DNA from: Sphingomonas sp. 32-62-10
Lineage (GTDB): Bacteria > Pseudomonadota > Alphaproteobacteria > Sphingomonadales > Sphingomonadaceae
Length of the DNA: 33,334 bases
NCBI GenBank assembly: GCA_002280555.1
Contig: NCEE01000022.1
Location: 1 to 33,334, forward strand
Reading direction: 5' to 3'
Shown: positions 32,009-33,334 of the stretch, one piece after another
Layout: each line of letters begins with the position of its first letter
How positions within the stretch are numbered: position 1 is the first letter of the stretch
The notes under the pieces: model-generated
Told to the model about the DNA's origin: nothing
Database searches by the model: none
What the model saw: the letters and a program-made list of their open reading frames with translations, nothing else
Position numbers and translations under genes: made by a program

Positions 32009-32713
32009 ATGACGACAGACATTCACTCCAGCGCCCGGCCCTTTGACATCGTCGGCTTCGACCTCGACGGCACGCTGCTCGATACCAGCGGCGATCTGCT
32101 CAATGCGGTGAACCATGCGCTTACGCTTGCTGAAAGGCCGCTGCTGCGTGTCGATCAGATCAAGACGATGATCGGTGGCGGCGCGAAGCATATGCTGCAG
32201 CTTGGACTCGAAGCGACAGGGGGGTGCCCGCCTGAGGATTTCCGCCCGCTCTACAAGCAGATGCTCAGTTTTTACGAGGCCAATGTATCGGCGGAAACGC
32301 GCCCCTTCGACGGAGCGCTGGCGGCGCTTGACGCGCTTGATGCGATGGGTGTGAAGACGGCGATCGTCACCAACAAGTTCGAATCGCTTGCGGTAAAGTT
32401 GCTCGATGAACTCGCGCTGCGCGATCGGTTCGTCACCGTCATCGGCGGCGATACGATGGGCAAAGGCTTTTCAAAGCCGCACCGCGCACCGATTGATGAA
32501 ATGATCTCGCGCTGCGATGGCGGCCGCGCGGTGTTTATCGGTGATTCGATATACGACATCATGGCCGCGAAAAATGCGGGCATCGCCAGCGTTGCTGTCA
32601 GCTTCGGGTTTCTGCTCGAGCCGGTCGAGGAGATGGGCGCCGATGCGGTGATTGATCACTATGATGAGTTGCTGCCGACGCTGGCGATGCTGGGCAACCG
32701 CGCCCCGGCCTGA
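32009..32713 (+). CDS. gph: HAD family phosphoglycolate phosphatase-like hydrolase
   Basis: 234-residue HAD-superfamily phosphatase. Motif I is FDLDGTLLDT with nucleophile D18 and acid/base D20. An alpha-helical cap follows (about 28-95). Motif II is AIVTNK, motif III lysine lies in SKPHRAPI, and motif IV is FIGDSIYDI. The cap and motifs fit Gph, which dephosphorylates 2-phosphoglycolate formed by DNA repair or oxygenase side reactions. Close relatives (pyrophosphatase PpaX, other sugar phosphatases) cannot be excluded, so the symbol is provisional. Cytosolic. GAGGG lies just before the ATG. It is divergent from glmU and convergent with a CsgG-like gene across a pair of REP-like hairpins. Confidence 0.87.
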   Translation: MTTDIHSSARPFDIVGFDLDGTLLDTSGDLLNAVNHALTLAERPLLRVDQIKTMIGGGAKHMLQLGLEATGGCPPEDFRPLYKQMLSFYEANVSAETRPFDGALAALDALDAMGVKTAIVTNKFESLAVKLLDELALRDRFVTVIGGDTMGKGFSKPHRAPIDEMISRCDGGRAVFIGDSIYDIMAAKNAGIASVAVSFGFLLEPVEEMGADAVIDHYDELLPTLAMLGNRAPA

Positions 32714-32743
32714 TCCAGCTCCCCGCACCCCAAACCCCAAACC

Positions 32744-32770
32744 GGTCATTCCCGCGCAAGCGGGAACCCA
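32744..32770 (+). repeat. REP-like palindromic element, copy 1
   Basis: GGTCATTCCCGCGCAAGCGG and the bases after it form a seven-pair stem, TTCCCGC (32749-32755) with GCGGGAA (32760-32766), capped by the loop GCAA, a GNRA tetraloop. The unit GTCATTCCCGC...ACCCA resembles the short intergenic palindromes that are abundant in many proteobacterial genomes. It faces copy 2. Confidence 0.75.
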
Positions 32771-32804
32771 TGGAAATGCTACAGTCGTTTGTCGTGCAGC
32801 ACCC

Positions 32805-32835
32805 GATAGGTCCCCGCTTACGCGGGGATGACGAT
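32805..32835 (-). repeat. REP-like palindromic element, copy 2 (inverted)
   Basis: Read on the minus strand this is GTCATCCCCGCGTAAGCGGG followed by GACC. It has a seven-pair stem, TCCCCGC with GCGGGGA (32811-32817 and 32822-32828), and the loop GTAA, again GNRA. It is an inverted, slightly diverged partner of copy 1, about 40 bases away. The pair lies between two convergent genes and could also act as a bidirectional transcript end, although no T run is present. Confidence 0.75.
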
Positions 32836-32859
32836 GACGTGTGAAATTGCCGATTTAGG

Positions 32860-33334
32860 TTATTGCGACGGTGCGAGCTTGGTGTTCAGCACCCAGCCGA
32901 CATTGTCATTCTCGTCGGCAACTTCCCACCACAGGCCATTCTGATTGCCGGTCGGATACAGGATCGATCCCGCTGGCAGCGTACGGATCGCCCTGGCCGA
33001 TGCCACTGGGCTGACACGCATTGCCACTGGGGCTTGGGCGGTGAAGGTCTTTTTCGGCGCTGCCTGTGCGGTGCCCTCGTCGCCCGGGCGGGTATAGCCG
33101 AGCTCATCGACCATCTTCGCATAGGCCTGAATGAAGGCCAGCGTCACGATGCGACCGATATCGGTGTTCTCATACCCACCGCCGACGGCACCTGCGCCGA
33201 TTCCGCCGACCCCGAAGGCACCACCGACGGCAAAGCTCGTGTCGCGCTTGGCGGCATAGCCTTCGGTCACTGCGAGGGTCTCGGTCGTGCGGACGTTGGT
33301 GAGCGACAGCACGGTGTTGGCTTCCGACTTGCGT
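32860..33334 (-). CDS. CsgG-like lipoprotein with C-terminal SH3 domain, 3' part
   Basis: Partial gene: the frame remains open at the right edge of the window, so a start within it (for example GTG at 33312) is not the true one. The visible part begins RKSEANTVLSLTNVRTTETL. It continues through a glycine-rich stretch (VGGAFGVGGIGAGAVGGGYENT) and IGRIVTLAFIQAYAKMVDELG, which resemble the end of the CsgG/HfaB curli-secretion or holdfast-anchor domain. After an Ala/Pro/Lys linker, a bacterial SH3-like domain closes the protein (AMRVSPVASARAIRTLPAGS, GLWWEVADENDNVGWVLNTKL). CsgG forms outer-membrane pores, and SH3 domains often bind peptidoglycan or proteins. The signal and lipobox, if any, lie outside the window. 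It is convergent with the HAD gene. Confidence 0.68.
   Translation of the reverse strand, partial: RKSEANTVLSLTNVRTTETLAVTEGYAAKRDTSFAVGGAFGVGGIGAGAVGGGYENTDIGRIVTLAFIQAYAKMVDELGYTRPGDEGTAQAAPKKTFTAQAPVAMRVSPVASARAIRTLPAGSILYPTGNQNGLWWEVADENDNVGWVLNTKLAPSQ

Overview
The window looks like a chromosomal segment of a sphingomonad (Alphaproteobacteria, Sphingomonas or a close relative). I infer this from the high GC content, an imuA-imuB-dnaE2 mutasome with an alphaproteobacterial-type LexA box (GAAC-N7-GAAC), a TonB-dependent receptor with a DIVVxG-type TonB box, a BMFP/UbiK-type protein, a cluster of GANTC (CcrM-type) sites, and the general gene content. No sequence search was possible. Coding density is very high and no gap between genes exceeds 300 bases. 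I see no insertion sequence, prophage, CRISPR array or rRNA.

Layout. (1) 1-3801, plus strand: the 3' end of dxs, then tlyA, a TspO/MBR protein, a BMFP/UbiK-like protein, a YbjN-type protein and proC. (2) 3798-5637: a MarR-type regulator divergent from a branched-chain aminotransferase (ilvE), then tRNA-Gln(TTG). (3) 5685-12008: a DNA-damage block, with an SRAP/YedK abasic-site protein divergent from imuA-imuB-dnaE2. A LexA-type box sits just before imuA. (4) 12002-18953, minus strand: a tripartite RND efflux system (adaptor, pump, outer-membrane channel), followed closely by a membrane-tethered LuxR-type regulator, a terminator-like hairpin and a DUF4199 membrane protein. (5) 19231-23526, plus strand: a TonB-dependent receptor with a large glycine-rich insert, then UDP-glucose dehydrogenase. 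(6) 23654-24841: a protein joining about seven membrane helices (PQ-loop-like in pattern) to a complete SET/post-SET methyltransferase domain. (7) 24838-28640, minus strand: a REC-GGDEF-EAL response regulator translationally coupled to a CHASE4-type histidine kinase. (8) 28722-31937, minus strand: glmU-glmS. (9) 32009-33334: a phosphoglycolate-phosphatase-like HAD gene, two facing REP-like hairpins, and the 3' part of a CsgG-like gene with a C-terminal SH3 domain.

How the genes fit together. imuA, imuB and dnaE2 form the SOS-induced translesion mutasome, and the divergent SRAP protein handles abasic sites in single-stranded DNA, so 5.7-12 kb is a damage-tolerance neighbourhood. glmU and glmS make UDP-GlcNAc, and ugd makes UDP-glucuronate. 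Together with the nearby c-di-GMP two-component pair and the CsgG-like protein this suggests an envelope or exopolysaccharide theme, though that link is inference.

The least ordinary item is the membrane-SET fusion at 23654-24841. Its upstream region carries four GANTC sites in 48 bp, three of them exactly 10 bp apart, next to a TATAGA element. Other items worth a second look are the membrane LuxR/DUF4199 pair behind the efflux operon, a hairpin that could hide the ribosome-binding site of the REC-GGDEF-EAL gene, and the REP pair, whose changes preserve both the stems and GNRA loops.
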